NCBI RefSeq assembly: GCF_000621605.1
Contig: NZ_JHXX01000010.1
Location: forward strand, 1 to 64,000
Length of the DNA stretch: 64,000 nt
Source: Butyrivibrio sp. MC2021
Lineage (GTDB): Bacteria; Bacillota; Clostridia; Lachnospirales; Lachnospiraceae
Direction: 5' to 3'
Positions 8,569-17,589 of the stretch are shown here, piece after piece; positions within the stretch are counted from its first letter, which is position 1, and the number at the start of each line of letters is the position of its first letter. A program made the translations under genes and the position numbers. A model generated the notes under the pieces. It made no database searches. It was not told the origin of the DNA and was given only the letters and a program-made list of their open reading frames with translations.

Positions 8569-9309
8569 TCATCCCTTAAAGTCTATGGATTGTCCCACCA
8601 TTTTCTCTGCGGGCGTCTGAACGCTGTTAGCTCTCTGATTGAAATTGTAATCATCTATCTTTCTGATGAGGTCCTCGATGGAGTCTGCCATGATTATCTC
8701 ATAGTCCTCCTCATCATCTGTCTTGCCGGACTTACTTCGAAGCTTCTCCTGGGCCTCTTCCTTCTGGGCTTTCTTCTCCTTGGCCTTCTCAGCTTTCTTC
8801 TTCTCGGCTCTCTTGGCCTGAAGCTTGTCAGCCATATCCTTGGAGGATTTCTGCATTACGGCAAAGAAGGAAGCGGTTCCGTTGTCATTGACCTGCATTC
8901 CGATGGTCTTGACTCCGGATTTTTCGCCCATAATGGACTTAAGCTGCGGCATCTGGGACTGAGCCTTGGAAATAAGTCCCTCATACTTGGCTCTGTACTC
9001 AGGGTCCGTAGCCATGCGCTCGATCTTCTCCTCGTCAATAAGCACAACCATTCTGTTGGCATTGCCGAAGGAGCTGGCGTTCTGCTTGGCATATTCCTTC
9101 ATGTCCTTGCTTACAAGCACAAAGTCCATGCCGGAATACTTCTTCTTAAGTTCCTCATAATACTTGGCGCCTTCCTCGGAAAGCTGCACCTTGCCCAGGG
9201 TCTTGCCATAGTTACCTGTGGTCCTGGTGGTCTGTGTATCCTTAGCAGCTGCGGATTTCGAAGTTTCATAAGCGCCGGCAGCGGAAGTGATCTCAGAAAT
9301 ATTACTCAT
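8569..9309 (-). CDS. DUF6033-like uncharacterised protein
   Basis: About 246 residues. The start at 9307-9309 is chosen because GGAGGG precedes it and MSNISEITSAAGAY looks like a natural N-terminus; the frame is open further upstream. A folded region (about 45-160) contains AKYYEELKKKYSGMDFVLVS and MVVLIDEEKIERMA. A lysine/glutamate-rich coiled coil follows (about 165-205, KAEKAKEKKAQKEE). I associate this pattern with the Lachnospiraceae family DUF6033, whose role is not known. No signal peptide or membrane segment is seen. It lies after the TIR-protein gene on the same strand. Confidence 0.6.
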   Translation of the reverse strand: MSNISEITSAAGAYETSKSAAAKDTQTTRTTGNYGKTLGKVQLSEEGAKYYEELKKKYSGMDFVLVSKDMKEYAKQNASSFGNANRMVVLIDEEKIERMATDPEYRAKYEGLISKAQSQMPQLKSIMGEKSGVKTIGMQVNDNGTASFFAVMQKSSKDMADKLQAKRAEKKKAEKAKEKKAQKEEAQEKLRSKSGKTDDEEDYEIIMADSIEDLIRKIDDYNFNQRANSVQTPAEKMVGQSIDFKG

Positions 9310-9431
9310 GGTTCCCTCCATTTCCCGGGTGTTTCCCGAATGTGCATCCCTGCATATCAAAAATGACACTAGGTCTTTTCTAATATTATATCGGAAAAAT
9401 AAGTATGTTTCTTCAATCACTTTATAAAACT

Positions 9432-12400
9432 TTAATACAATTTGTATTTAAGTCTCTGATCGGAAGTAAGCTTGGCATCGCCGTACTTTTCCTTGGCCTC
9501 ACTGACGAGATCCTCCAGAGTCTTTACCTTGAATCTGAACATCTCATTGCTCTTGATACTGATAATCTTGTCAGTATCCTCGAAATAAAGGGCGCCATAC
9601 TCTGCTCTTCCCAGAATACCATAGCTATCCAGATCTATCATTGTCATGGCAGCGGTATTGACAAAGATCAGCAGATTCTTATCCGGGATTTCTCTGACAT
9701 CGGAAGCATCTCTCCATATTCCGTCTGAAACAAATAAATATTCATTCTTTTCAAGGTCATAGATCTTGAAGTAATTGTCAGAACCCTGCATATAGAGTTT
9801 TTTTCCGTCATCGGAAAATCCAAGATAACTGCTTGATTCTCCGAAAAAGCTTATTTCATTCAGCATTTCCATGGAAGCAACATCAAAGACTCTTGCAAAT
9901 CCGTCTCCGCACTGGATAACAATCTTGGAAAAGTCCTTGTTAAGGGCCGCGCTCTTAACTATATAGTTTTCAAAGACCTCTGAGTACTCCCCGGTTATAA
10001 AATCATAACTGTAGATGCGGCCGTACAAATCCCAGTAAAAGACTTTATCGCCAGTCTCATTAATGACACCGTCGTAGAAAAAACCGTTGTCATGCCCTTC
10101 GAAATATTTTCCTTCATCAATGAGCTTGCGACTCTCAGCATCGTATCTGCGGAATTCACTATAACAACTGGCCAGGATAACCTTTTTGTCTCCGGAAATA
10201 AGCCATTTTGGGCCGTCTTCATCAGATCCGGGAACCTCAATCATATCCCCTGACTCAATGTCAATGAAGATCAGTCCCTTTGAACCGCTTGTTATAACCA
10301 GGGTGTCATTATCCAGGAATTGAATATCCATTGTTATCACATCATCCACTGTAACATGATTGACTTCTTCATCAGTGGCAGCATCAAAAATGAAAACCTC
10401 TACTCTTTTGCTATCATAGTTGCTTTCCAGGGTGTATCCGTATTTGCTGCCGTCAGGGCTTCTCATGACTGTATAAATAGTTGAATCTGCCTGTAGCAGA
10501 CTCTCTTTGGTATCATCCTCAACTGCGCTCATAACCCCAAGCTCAGGTGAACGATACCTTGATCCTATTATAATTCCGCCTCCCATCTTGATAGTGGTAA
10601 GGCTGTAACCGGTATCAATGGTATTGTCCGCATAGTTATAGCCGGTGGCGCCGTCCACTATATTGATCTTGCCATTGGCCATAGCCACATAAATTGTCTC
10701 ATCGGCCATGGAAATACCATAATTGACTATGTCATCATCCGCCGCATAGGTGGTGAGGAGCTCTCCGGTGTAAAGGTCAAGAGTATACAGGTTTCTGCTG
10801 GAGGAAACCAGAAGTTCTCCCTTCTTACCCTTGGACGTATCAAGAACTCTTCCCTTAATGAATGTATAGCTGGTATCCAGACCACGATGATATCTTATAA
10901 CATCTGAGCTCCATAGCTCTTCTCCGGTTCTGCGGTCAAATTTCTGAATTGTATCAAAATTCTCTCCGGATTTGATAAGAGAATCCATAGTTGTGGAGGC
11001 AATGGCAATCTGGTCATCCGGTGTAATATTTACATCAAGGATTGCTTCCTTTGCCACTGTGAAATCAGTTCTTTTGCCGTTTTCTAAATCGTATAACAAA
11101 TAAGTGCTGGTTTCTGAATCAAAAGCATCAATCAACTTTCCTCCGGAGATATCTGCTGAGATGCCAAAGAGTTTGTCATCATTGCTGAACTTGATATTGG
11201 AAGAATAGAGTACCCCATCATCCTTAAAAGTTTTGACAAGCTCACCGGTTCTGGCATCATAAACTGCTGCTGAATCTCTGAAGCAGACACCCAGATAATT
11301 TCCTGAGGGGCTGAACTCGGCAAAAACAGCATAGTCCTTGCCATAGTGATGTTCATAGAGCTTGTTGCCTTCATCATCATAGCCTGTGAAATAGTGCTCG
11401 GATATTACTGCCTTGGCAGTATCATTTATGGCAACTGCCTTAATCCTATCCACTACTCCCTCATAAAATACGCTGTCTATCTTAAAAAGCAGGTCTCCGG
11501 ACTTAACATCCCAATAATATACGGCCTCGCTCAGATCATATGAAATTACCCTGCTAAGGTCACTATTGACACTGAACTTGTTCACCGCCACATCATGGAG
11601 AAGAACCTTGTCCTTCTTGAGGTCCCAGCCAACGGAATAGGTGCCCAGGGCATCAGACAGGGCATACATGGCATCAGCCACAAAGGGTCTTTCGTTTCCT
11701 TCCGTGGGAAGAGCCTCAAGGGCGATCAGGGCTGCGGTCTTCCTGTCTCCGCCTTCCAGAACCTGCTGCGATGTGGCAGCCAGAACCTTGGACTCATTGG
11801 TAAGCTTCTGCTGATAGTTCTCATTTATCCTTGCCAGATTGTAGGCATTGTAAATACCGAATACAACACCAAGAGCAGCCACGCCTGCAGCGATTCCCAT
11901 ATATCTTCTCATGACGCGCTCTCTGTGGCGCTGCTTCAGGGTATCATAGTCGCAGTAAAGAATAGAAGCTGCCAGTCTCAGGGATTCGCTCTTGATCTTT
12001 TTTCTTATCTCTCCCTTGGAATTTCCTCTGACGTCTGCAGCCAGTGGCTCCCTTGGATTACCATAGTCATCATATAAAAGCTGTGGAGGAAAAGCGTCCG
12101 CCGGCTCGCCCTCTGCAAGAACTGCGAGAACGTTCTGTCTTCCGTGCATGGCGATAAAGGTATTTATCTCCTTCATGACCCAGGCGGATTCCTTGGTCTG
12201 TGGTGTACAGATAACCACCAGGAATTCCGATTCTGCCAGCGCTGCCTCGATGTTATCACTTAAGGAGCTGCCGATGGGGAGCTCCTCCTGATCTCTGAAT
12301 ACTCTCTGAATGCCCTTTTTACCCAGTTCCTTACGTATTCTCAAAGGAATCTTGGTAGTCTCAAGGGCCTTGTGAATCCCCTTTGCAACAAACATATCCC

Positions 12401-12440
12401 TGGGAAGATGTCTGTAGCTTATAAATGCATCATACTTCAC
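9432..12440 (-). CDS. TIR-domain protein with one membrane helix and a C-terminal beta-propeller
   Basis: 1002 residues with a GTG start preceded by GGAG. The TIR domain covers residues 1-165: YDAFISYRH, the BB-loop-like RDQEELPIGSSL, and the SAWVMKEI motif whose Glu91 matches the catalytic glutamate of NAD-cleaving TIRs. A basic stretch (RHRERVMRRY) leads into one transmembrane helix at about 181-200. From about 215 on there are repeated strand motifs (YYWDVKSGDLLFKID, VYDARTGELVKTFK, RRYDAESRKL) typical of WD40/PQQ-type propellers, probably outside the cell. Role unknown: signalling or defence are both possible. Confidence 0.82.
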   Translation of the reverse strand: MKYDAFISYRHLPRDMFVAKGIHKALETTKIPLRIRKELGKKGIQRVFRDQEELPIGSSLSDNIEAALAESEFLVVICTPQTKESAWVMKEINTFIAMHGRQNVLAVLAEGEPADAFPPQLLYDDYGNPREPLAADVRGNSKGEIRKKIKSESLRLAASILYCDYDTLKQRHRERVMRRYMGIAAGVAALGVVFGIYNAYNLARINENYQQKLTNESKVLAATSQQVLEGGDRKTAALIALEALPTEGNERPFVADAMYALSDALGTYSVGWDLKKDKVLLHDVAVNKFSVNSDLSRVISYDLSEAVYYWDVKSGDLLFKIDSVFYEGVVDRIKAVAINDTAKAVISEHYFTGYDDEGNKLYEHHYGKDYAVFAEFSPSGNYLGVCFRDSAAVYDARTGELVKTFKDDGVLYSSNIKFSNDDKLFGISADISGGKLIDAFDSETSTYLLYDLENGKRTDFTVAKEAILDVNITPDDQIAIASTTMDSLIKSGENFDTIQKFDRRTGEELWSSDVIRYHRGLDTSYTFIKGRVLDTSKGKKGELLVSSSRNLYTLDLYTGELLTTYAADDDIVNYGISMADETIYVAMANGKINIVDGATGYNYADNTIDTGYSLTTIKMGGGIIIGSRYRSPELGVMSAVEDDTKESLLQADSTIYTVMRSPDGSKYGYTLESNYDSKRVEVFIFDAATDEEVNHVTVDDVITMDIQFLDNDTLVITSGSKGLIFIDIESGDMIEVPGSDEDGPKWLISGDKKVILASCYSEFRRYDAESRKLIDEGKYFEGHDNGFFYDGVINETGDKVFYWDLYGRIYSYDFITGEYSEVFENYIVKSAALNKDFSKIVIQCGDGFARVFDVASMEMLNEISFFGESSSYLGFSDDGKKLYMQGSDNYFKIYDLEKNEYLFVSDGIWRDASDVREIPDKNLLIFVNTAAMTMIDLDSYGILGRAEYGALYFEDTDKIISIKSNEMFRFKVKTLEDLVSEAKEKYGDAKLTSDQRLKYKLY

Positions 12441-12467
12441 TTTTTTCTTACTCCAATCCCAAACAAA

Positions 12468-13136
12468 TTATTCCTTTTTCCATAAGTCGGCGGAAAAATA
12501 CATAAGTGCCGCCCATGTATATACCGAGTAGAAATGCCCTCTGTCGTCAACACCTGCCTTAAGGATCCTCTGGGCATCCGCCTTGGTAACAAGCGCAAAT
12601 CCGTCAAAGCACTCCTGCCCCAAAGCGCCTGACTGATCAAGCTTATCCTCCACATCCTGACGAAGGACTACGCACACAAGGCTGTTGCTCTCATCCGTCA
12701 TACCCGGAGTGCTGAAAAGCAGCGGATTGATGGTTGAGATGCTGTCTGTCTTTTCATTAAAGACAATTCCGGTCTCCTCATGGATCTCCCTGATGGCTGC
12801 AGTGTGAACCGCATTGTCGCAGTCCGCATCCTCGGGATCCAAAAGTCCCGCCGGAACTCCCAGAAGAAACCTGCCCGCAGGATATCTGAACTCATAGGAA
12901 AGAAGGAGTCTCGGCTCCTGTCCCGGTGTTTCTATCACCACCACACAACTCACGGCATCGGGGAGCATCTTTTTAAACTCCTCCTCGGTCATGGGAGCCA
13001 CAAGGTTCTCCTTGCTCCTTCTGGTGGCATCAAAATAGTGCTTCCCCTCCCTGTACTGCAGATCAAAAAGCCTGATAAACTTCTTATCCACAACAGTTTC
13101 AACACATTCTCCGGTGATATTCGGTGTATTCTCCAT
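12468..13136 (-). CDS. Nudix hydrolase, ADP-ribose pyrophosphatase-like
   Basis: 222 residues. The Nudix core is AAIREIHEETGIV with the upstream Gly in GVPAGLLDPEDAD. The spacing between them is a few residues longer than the canonical box, which is common in NudF/ADP-ribose-type members. It would hydrolyse a nucleoside diphosphate linked to another group; the substrate cannot be told from sequence. It starts with a clear ATG and ends 27 bp before the TIR-protein gene. Co-transcription with a possibly NAD-cleaving TIR protein is suggestive, since ADP-ribose is the product of such enzymes, but this link is only an inference. Confidence 0.85.
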   Translation of the reverse strand: MENTPNITGECVETVVDKKFIRLFDLQYREGKHYFDATRRSKENLVAPMTEEEFKKMLPDAVSCVVVIETPGQEPRLLLSYEFRYPAGRFLLGVPAGLLDPEDADCDNAVHTAAIREIHEETGIVFNEKTDSISTINPLLFSTPGMTDESNSLVCVVLRQDVEDKLDQSGALGQECFDGFALVTKADAQRILKAGVDDRGHFYSVYTWAALMYFSADLWKKE

Positions 13137-13173
13137 GGCATTCTCCTTTTTTTACCCCAAGATATTAACATGA

Positions 13174-13207
13174 AAACCCCCATAGTTCAAATAAACTATG
13201 GGGGTTT
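13174..13207 (-). terminator. Strong terminator hairpin after the lipoprotein gene
   Basis: AAACCCCCATAGTT (13174-13187) pairs perfectly with AACTATGGGGGTTT (13194-13207) around a 6-nt loop, 14 bp in all. It lies 26 bp past the stop of the lipoprotein gene and before the Nudix gene start. Confidence 0.75.
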
Positions 13208-13232
13208 GAGGTCATTTATTTATCCAAAAAGA

Positions 13233-13976
13233 TTATTTAACTGTTACAGAAGTGATGTGTGGGTTAACACCCTCATACCAGTAAAGGAAGCCCTCAAGAT
13301 CAACGGTCTGGCCAACCTCAAGTGCCTGAACAGCCTTGTAAACTGCTGTATCCTTGTCGCAGAGGTAAGACTCTACTGTGAAGCTGTAGGTCTGTCCGTC
13401 CTTGGAAACCTTGAAGTAAAGGTCATCTCCCTCAGCGCCTGAGCCGTCCCACTTGTAAAGGAAAGCTGTCTGGCTGCCGTCTGCGCCCTCTGAAGGCTCA
13501 ACGGTCATTCCCTTGAAGGAAACAAACTGGTTCTGCTTGTTGATAAGCTCATCCTTGCCAAGAAGATCTGTAACGTCCTGTGCAGGTGCTACATAGGTGT
13601 CGCCGCCAAGGATCTCGAAGTTGGCATCGATGATCTCAACCTCACCTGACCACTCTGACTTGTAACCTGTAACCTTGATCTTTGTTCCGGGAACAAGCTT
13701 GTTGTAATCATCCTGTGAGCAGGGAAGCTCATAAATGAAATATGCTCCGTCGTAATCCTGGGTGTAGATTGTTGCCTTGTCCTCCCACCAGGACTGCTTA
13801 GCCTGTACATAAGTCTCAACTACTACTTCTGAATCAAGGGGAGCTGCTGCATACTCAGCGTATGTCATAACGCCCTCTGATTTTGCGGGTGCTGCTCCTG
13901 TCTCGGCCTGCTTGCCACAGCCTGTGAAAGCCAGAAGAATTCCCATGGTAAGTACTACTGCAAGTGTCTTTTTCAT
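13233..13976 (-). CDS. Secreted lipoprotein with OB-fold-like repeats
   Basis: 247 residues. A lipoprotein signal peptide is clear: MKKTLAVVLTMGILLAFTGC with the lipobox Cys at 20. Two similar halves follow (VETYVQAKQSW...IKVTGYKSEWSGEVEIIDA and later VGQTVDLEGFLYWYEGVNPHI). Each ends in a GxxxLEG/VTGY strand pattern like bacterial OB-fold (YhcR/BOF-type) domains that bind ligands. No catalytic residues are recognised. It has its own terminator, and 135 bp upstream hold no gene. Substrate and partner are unknown. Confidence 0.7.
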   Translation of the reverse strand: MKKTLAVVLTMGILLAFTGCGKQAETGAAPAKSEGVMTYAEYAAAPLDSEVVVETYVQAKQSWWEDKATIYTQDYDGAYFIYELPCSQDDYNKLVPGTKIKVTGYKSEWSGEVEIIDANFEILGGDTYVAPAQDVTDLLGKDELINKQNQFVSFKGMTVEPSEGADGSQTAFLYKWDGSGAEGDDLYFKVSKDGQTYSFTVESYLCDKDTAVYKAVQALEVGQTVDLEGFLYWYEGVNPHITSVTVK

Positions 13977-14111
13977 AATGTCCCTCCTATGTGTTATCCG
14001 AGGTCTTCGCTGCTTTTGCCTCAGTCAAAGCCTCAAATTCAACTACAAACAATTGCATTATACTAGCGCCGCCTTAGCTTATCAAGTAATTTGTAGTAAA
14101 ATAATACTTTT

Positions 14112-15710
14112 TTAATTATTTGTACACTTTTTAAATAATTCTCTTCCCCAGTAGATTCCTATCAGGATCCAGGTTATCACCAGTATGGATAAAAGAGCCT
14201 TTGACGCGGAAGGAAGCTCTCCAAGCTCCTGTCTGTCGGCGCTGCCGGCTTTTCTTACCATGCTCTGATCAAGATGATACAGGGCTTTGGTATCTGAAAA
14301 TAAGGTGTCAAAAAAGGCGTCGTCCACAGTCTTTTTTCTCCTGACAGATTTGGTGACGTTCTCAATGAGCTGTCCTGCGGCGTCCCTGACTGAGGTGGAG
14401 CCGTTAAAGACGGGAGTTACGAAGGTCTTGTCAGGATTGTTCATAAGAAGCCTTGCGGCCTTGATCTTGACGTCGTAATGCATCTCGTTGTCACTGCCCT
14501 CTTTTGCCAGATAGTCCTGATACTCGGGGCTCTGCTGAGCCTTGGTGGTGACGGGAACGTAGCCTTCTGTCTGGGAGTAGGCTATCTGAACCTCGTTGGA
14601 GAGAAGATACTGGGTAAAGAGCCAGGATGCCAGCACCTCCTGGGGATCTGCCTTGTTAAAAATGCAGACTGAAGGGCCCTGGGATATCATGTAGGGCCTT
14701 GAGGTATCGTACTGAGGCAGCATCATAACCTCTGTCTCAAAGTCCGCAACCTTTTCCTTGGCAATGTCTATAAGTGGCGCATCGCTTCCCATCCAGGTGG
14801 AACCTGCGGTGGAATCCACAGCAAAGATGCACTGTCCCGCATTGAGGAAATTGGCGGGATAGCCGGAGATCTTGAAGGTGGAAAAAGCTCCGGTCCCAGT
14901 GTGATCTGCAACGGTTCTAAGTATGTCTTTTGTATCGTCGTTAAACAAAAGGATGTTTCCGTCGGTATCGGTATAGCCGGCGTTCTTTTGCTTGAGCATG
15001 GTAATCATCATGTTGTCGGTGGACTTATAGATAAAGGGGATCATGACATTCTGACCGTTTATCTTGTAGGTTCCGTCGCTGTTCTGGGCAAGGGCCGCCT
15101 CAGAAACCTCCCAGACAAAGTCCCAGGTAAGAATCTCCGGCAGGGTGTATCCCAGTTTCTCCACATAGGTCTTATTCACATAGCAGGCCTCAGTGGAACG
15201 CATGTAAGGAAGGGCGTAGTGGGATTCTCCCAGCATACACTCCTTCAGGAACTCGGGAACTATCTCATCTTTTCTCGGCGAATCAAATTTAAGCTCGCTC
15301 CCTCCAAGACCGTATTTCTCATCATCAAAAAGCTCATCCAGGGACACCACAGTATTTCTTCCCGTCAGGTATGTGGCTATGTGATCGGGATAGGTGATGC
15401 AGACGTTGGGTGTGGTATTGGTGGAAATATTGGTAATAACGTCGTTGTAGATCTTGCCGTAGTCGGTGTAGAGCCTGAGGTTTACGGTGATATTGGGGTA
15501 AAGGTTGTGAAAATCCTCTATGGCCTGGCTGTAGATCTTACTCTGGGTGATGTTGGTGTCGTTTTTTGCCCAGAAGGTTATCTCTATGTTCCTGCTCTCG
15601 TCAAAGGATTCCGGGATTGCGAAGTCTTCGGAGGCTTTGGCGCCGTGGCAGGCGGTTAAGGCCATGCCTATGGTCAATATTAATGCAATTACAAGTAATC
15701 TATTCTTCAT
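14112..15710 (-). CDS. ABC transporter sugar-type solute-binding lipoprotein with C-terminal membrane helix
   Basis: About 532 residues. The start at 15708-15710 has AGAGGT upstream and gives a lipoprotein signal peptide (MKNRLLVIALILTIGMALTAC); the frame is open about 28 codons further upstream. The body matches the family 1 solute-binding fold (ITFWAKNDTN, YPNITVNLRLYTDYGKIYND, ALPYMRSTEACYVNK, GPSVCIFNKADPQEVLASW). It is the last gene of a CUT1-type importer operon. A hydrophobic segment near the C-terminus (ALLSILVITWILIGIYWG) followed by basic residues is unusual for this family and would anchor the protein a second time. Substrate unknown, probably an oligosaccharide. Confidence 0.88.
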   Translation of the reverse strand: MKNRLLVIALILTIGMALTACHGAKASEDFAIPESFDESRNIEITFWAKNDTNITQSKIYSQAIEDFHNLYPNITVNLRLYTDYGKIYNDVITNISTNTTPNVCITYPDHIATYLTGRNTVVSLDELFDDEKYGLGGSELKFDSPRKDEIVPEFLKECMLGESHYALPYMRSTEACYVNKTYVEKLGYTLPEILTWDFVWEVSEAALAQNSDGTYKINGQNVMIPFIYKSTDNMMITMLKQKNAGYTDTDGNILLFNDDTKDILRTVADHTGTGAFSTFKISGYPANFLNAGQCIFAVDSTAGSTWMGSDAPLIDIAKEKVADFETEVMMLPQYDTSRPYMISQGPSVCIFNKADPQEVLASWLFTQYLLSNEVQIAYSQTEGYVPVTTKAQQSPEYQDYLAKEGSDNEMHYDVKIKAARLLMNNPDKTFVTPVFNGSTSVRDAAGQLIENVTKSVRRKKTVDDAFFDTLFSDTKALYHLDQSMVRKAGSADRQELGELPSASKALLSILVITWILIGIYWGRELFKKCTNN

Positions 15711-15811
15711 GTCTACCTCTACTTTTTTCACAAGGAAGTTCTGCTCTACTCTGTATGACATCTCACCAGAACACGTTCGCACTAGGCTCGACAATACCTC
15801 ACCAAGTGCTC

Positions 15812-16684
15812 TCAGCCTTTTGTACCACCACGTGCGACGCCCTCCATAATCTTATGGCGGAAGATCAGGAATATAACCACCAGTGGCACGGAGATGACCA
15901 CCACCGCAGCCATCATGGCAGGAACGTTCTCACGGCCGAAGCCGTTTTCCCTGATCTCCTGGATTCCATTGGACACAAGAAAATAGTTCTGGTCGTCGGT
16001 GATAAGTCTTGGCCAGATGTAGCTGTTCCAGCACTCAATGACCTTCAGGATAACAACTGTCACCAGTGTGGGCTTGGAAATGGGTATCATGACCTTCCAC
16101 AGATATCTGAAATCCGAGGTTCCGTCCACCTTGGCGGCCTTGTACAGCTCCTCCGGGATCTGCTCAAAGTTCTCCTTGAGAAGATAGATGTAGAACACCG
16201 AGGTCACCGATGGAAGGATCAGTCCCAGGAAGGTATTTCTCATATTCAAGTTTGTAATAGTAACGTAATTGGTGATGATGACCAGCTCGTTGGGGATCAT
16301 CATCAGGGAAAGAAACAGTGAAAACACCAGGTCTTTTCCCCTGAAATCAAGCCTTGCGAAGGCGAAGGCCGACAGGATCACCACCAGCAGCATAAGGGCT
16401 GTGGTTATCACGGTAAAGATCAGGGTGTTCAAAAAGTATTTTGCCAGGGGCACCGCTGTAAAGGCCTGGATGTAATTGTCAATGGTGGGGCTTAGGGTGT
16501 AGAACTTCGGCACGTACTCCGCGTTATAGGAGCCGTAGCTCTTTATGGAAGTAAGAAGCATCCAGTAAAAGGGAAACAGCACAAGAATGGCCCATACAGA
16601 CAACAGCACATATCTGACGGTGATCCTGGTCACGTCCCCGGCTCTGGATCTGGCTTCTTCATTTTTTATATCCCGGTTATTCAT
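15812..16684 (-). CDS. ABC sugar transporter permease, MalG-like
   Basis: 290 residues. A basic N-terminus is followed by six transmembrane helices (first at about 25-45, VLLSVWAILVLFPFYWML). The ATPase-contact EAA loop is clear: EELYKAAKVDGTSDF and IPISKPTL, near residues 187-213. It is the second permease of a CUT1 carbohydrate importer, 14 bp after the MalF-like gene and about 100 bp before the binding-protein gene. Confidence 0.93.
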   Translation of the reverse strand: MNNRDIKNEEARSRAGDVTRITVRYVLLSVWAILVLFPFYWMLLTSIKSYGSYNAEYVPKFYTLSPTIDNYIQAFTAVPLAKYFLNTLIFTVITTALMLLVVILSAFAFARLDFRGKDLVFSLFLSLMMIPNELVIITNYVTITNLNMRNTFLGLILPSVTSVFYIYLLKENFEQIPEELYKAAKVDGTSDFRYLWKVMIPISKPTLVTVVILKVIECWNSYIWPRLITDDQNYFLVSNGIQEIRENGFGRENVPAMMAAVVVISVPLVVIFLIFRHKIMEGVARGGTKG

Positions 16685-16698
16685 ATCGATTCGCTCCC

Positions 16699-17589
16699 TT
16701 AGTTATAGTAAACAGTTTTCCTGCTGACCATGAGATTGATGGTGGTGATGGTAAATACAATGGCAAAAAGGATCAGGGCCGCCGCCGATGCATAGGAAGG
16801 ATAGCCGCCGCTGTTGCCGTAGAGCATGTCGTAGACATAGCCCACGATGGTGTTCATTCCTGCGGCATTGAGGTCCGCTCCGAAAAGGGCAACCTCGTCG
16901 CTGTAGGCCTTGAAGGCACCGATAAAGCCTGTGATCACCAGGTAAAATACCATGGGAGATATCATGGGCAGTGTAATCTTGTAGAAAATCCTGAATGGCC
17001 TTGTGTCATCAACTCTGGCGGCCTTGTAATACATGGGATTCACCGAAGCCAGGGCACTGGTGAGAATCAGGATCTTGAAGGGCATAACGCACCAGATGGT
17101 GTAGAAGCACATGACAAACATCTTGGCCCAGTAGGGTCCGTCGATGAAGTCCACTCCGGGGCCTCCGAAGAACTGGATAAGAATGGAAACAAGGCCGTCG
17201 GAATAGGCGGTCTTTTTGAAAAGGACCATGAAAACCAGTCCCACAGCCAGTGTATTGGTGACGTAGGGAAGGAAATAAACGGTCTGATAAAAGTCCCTGA
17301 GAACCTTGATGTTGCTAAGTCCCAGAGATATCAAAAGAGCGATTCCCGTGGAAAGAGGAACCGTAATTATAACGATAATGAAGGTGTTTTTGAGGGCCTG
17401 GATAAAGTAGGGGTCCCTAAGCACGTAGGAATAGTTGTAAAGTCCCGTTCCGAAATAGCTCTGGGATGCGAAATTGTAGCCCTCTTCAAAGGAATAAACC
17501 AGTACATCCACCAGGGGATATACCATAAATACCAAAAGGAAAGCCACGGCAGGAAGAAGACACAGCCAGGCTGTCAGATTCTTCTTCAT
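16699..17589 (-). CDS. ABC sugar transporter permease, MalF-like
   Basis: 296 residues with six predicted helices, the first at about 8-30 (LCLLPAVAFLLVFMVYPL, typical of CUT1 MalF/UgpA proteins). The EAA loop is YYKAARVDDTRPF followed by LPMISP. Its ATG overlaps the stop of the ATPase gene by 4 bp (ATGA), so translation is probably coupled. It forms the channel with the MalG-like permease. Confidence 0.93.
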   Translation of the reverse strand: MKKNLTAWLCLLPAVAFLLVFMVYPLVDVLVYSFEEGYNFASQSYFGTGLYNYSYVLRDPYFIQALKNTFIIVIITVPLSTGIALLISLGLSNIKVLRDFYQTVYFLPYVTNTLAVGLVFMVLFKKTAYSDGLVSILIQFFGGPGVDFIDGPYWAKMFVMCFYTIWCVMPFKILILTSALASVNPMYYKAARVDDTRPFRIFYKITLPMISPMVFYLVITGFIGAFKAYSDEVALFGADLNAAGMNTIVGYVYDMLYGNSGGYPSYASAAALILFAIVFTITTINLMVSRKTVYYN

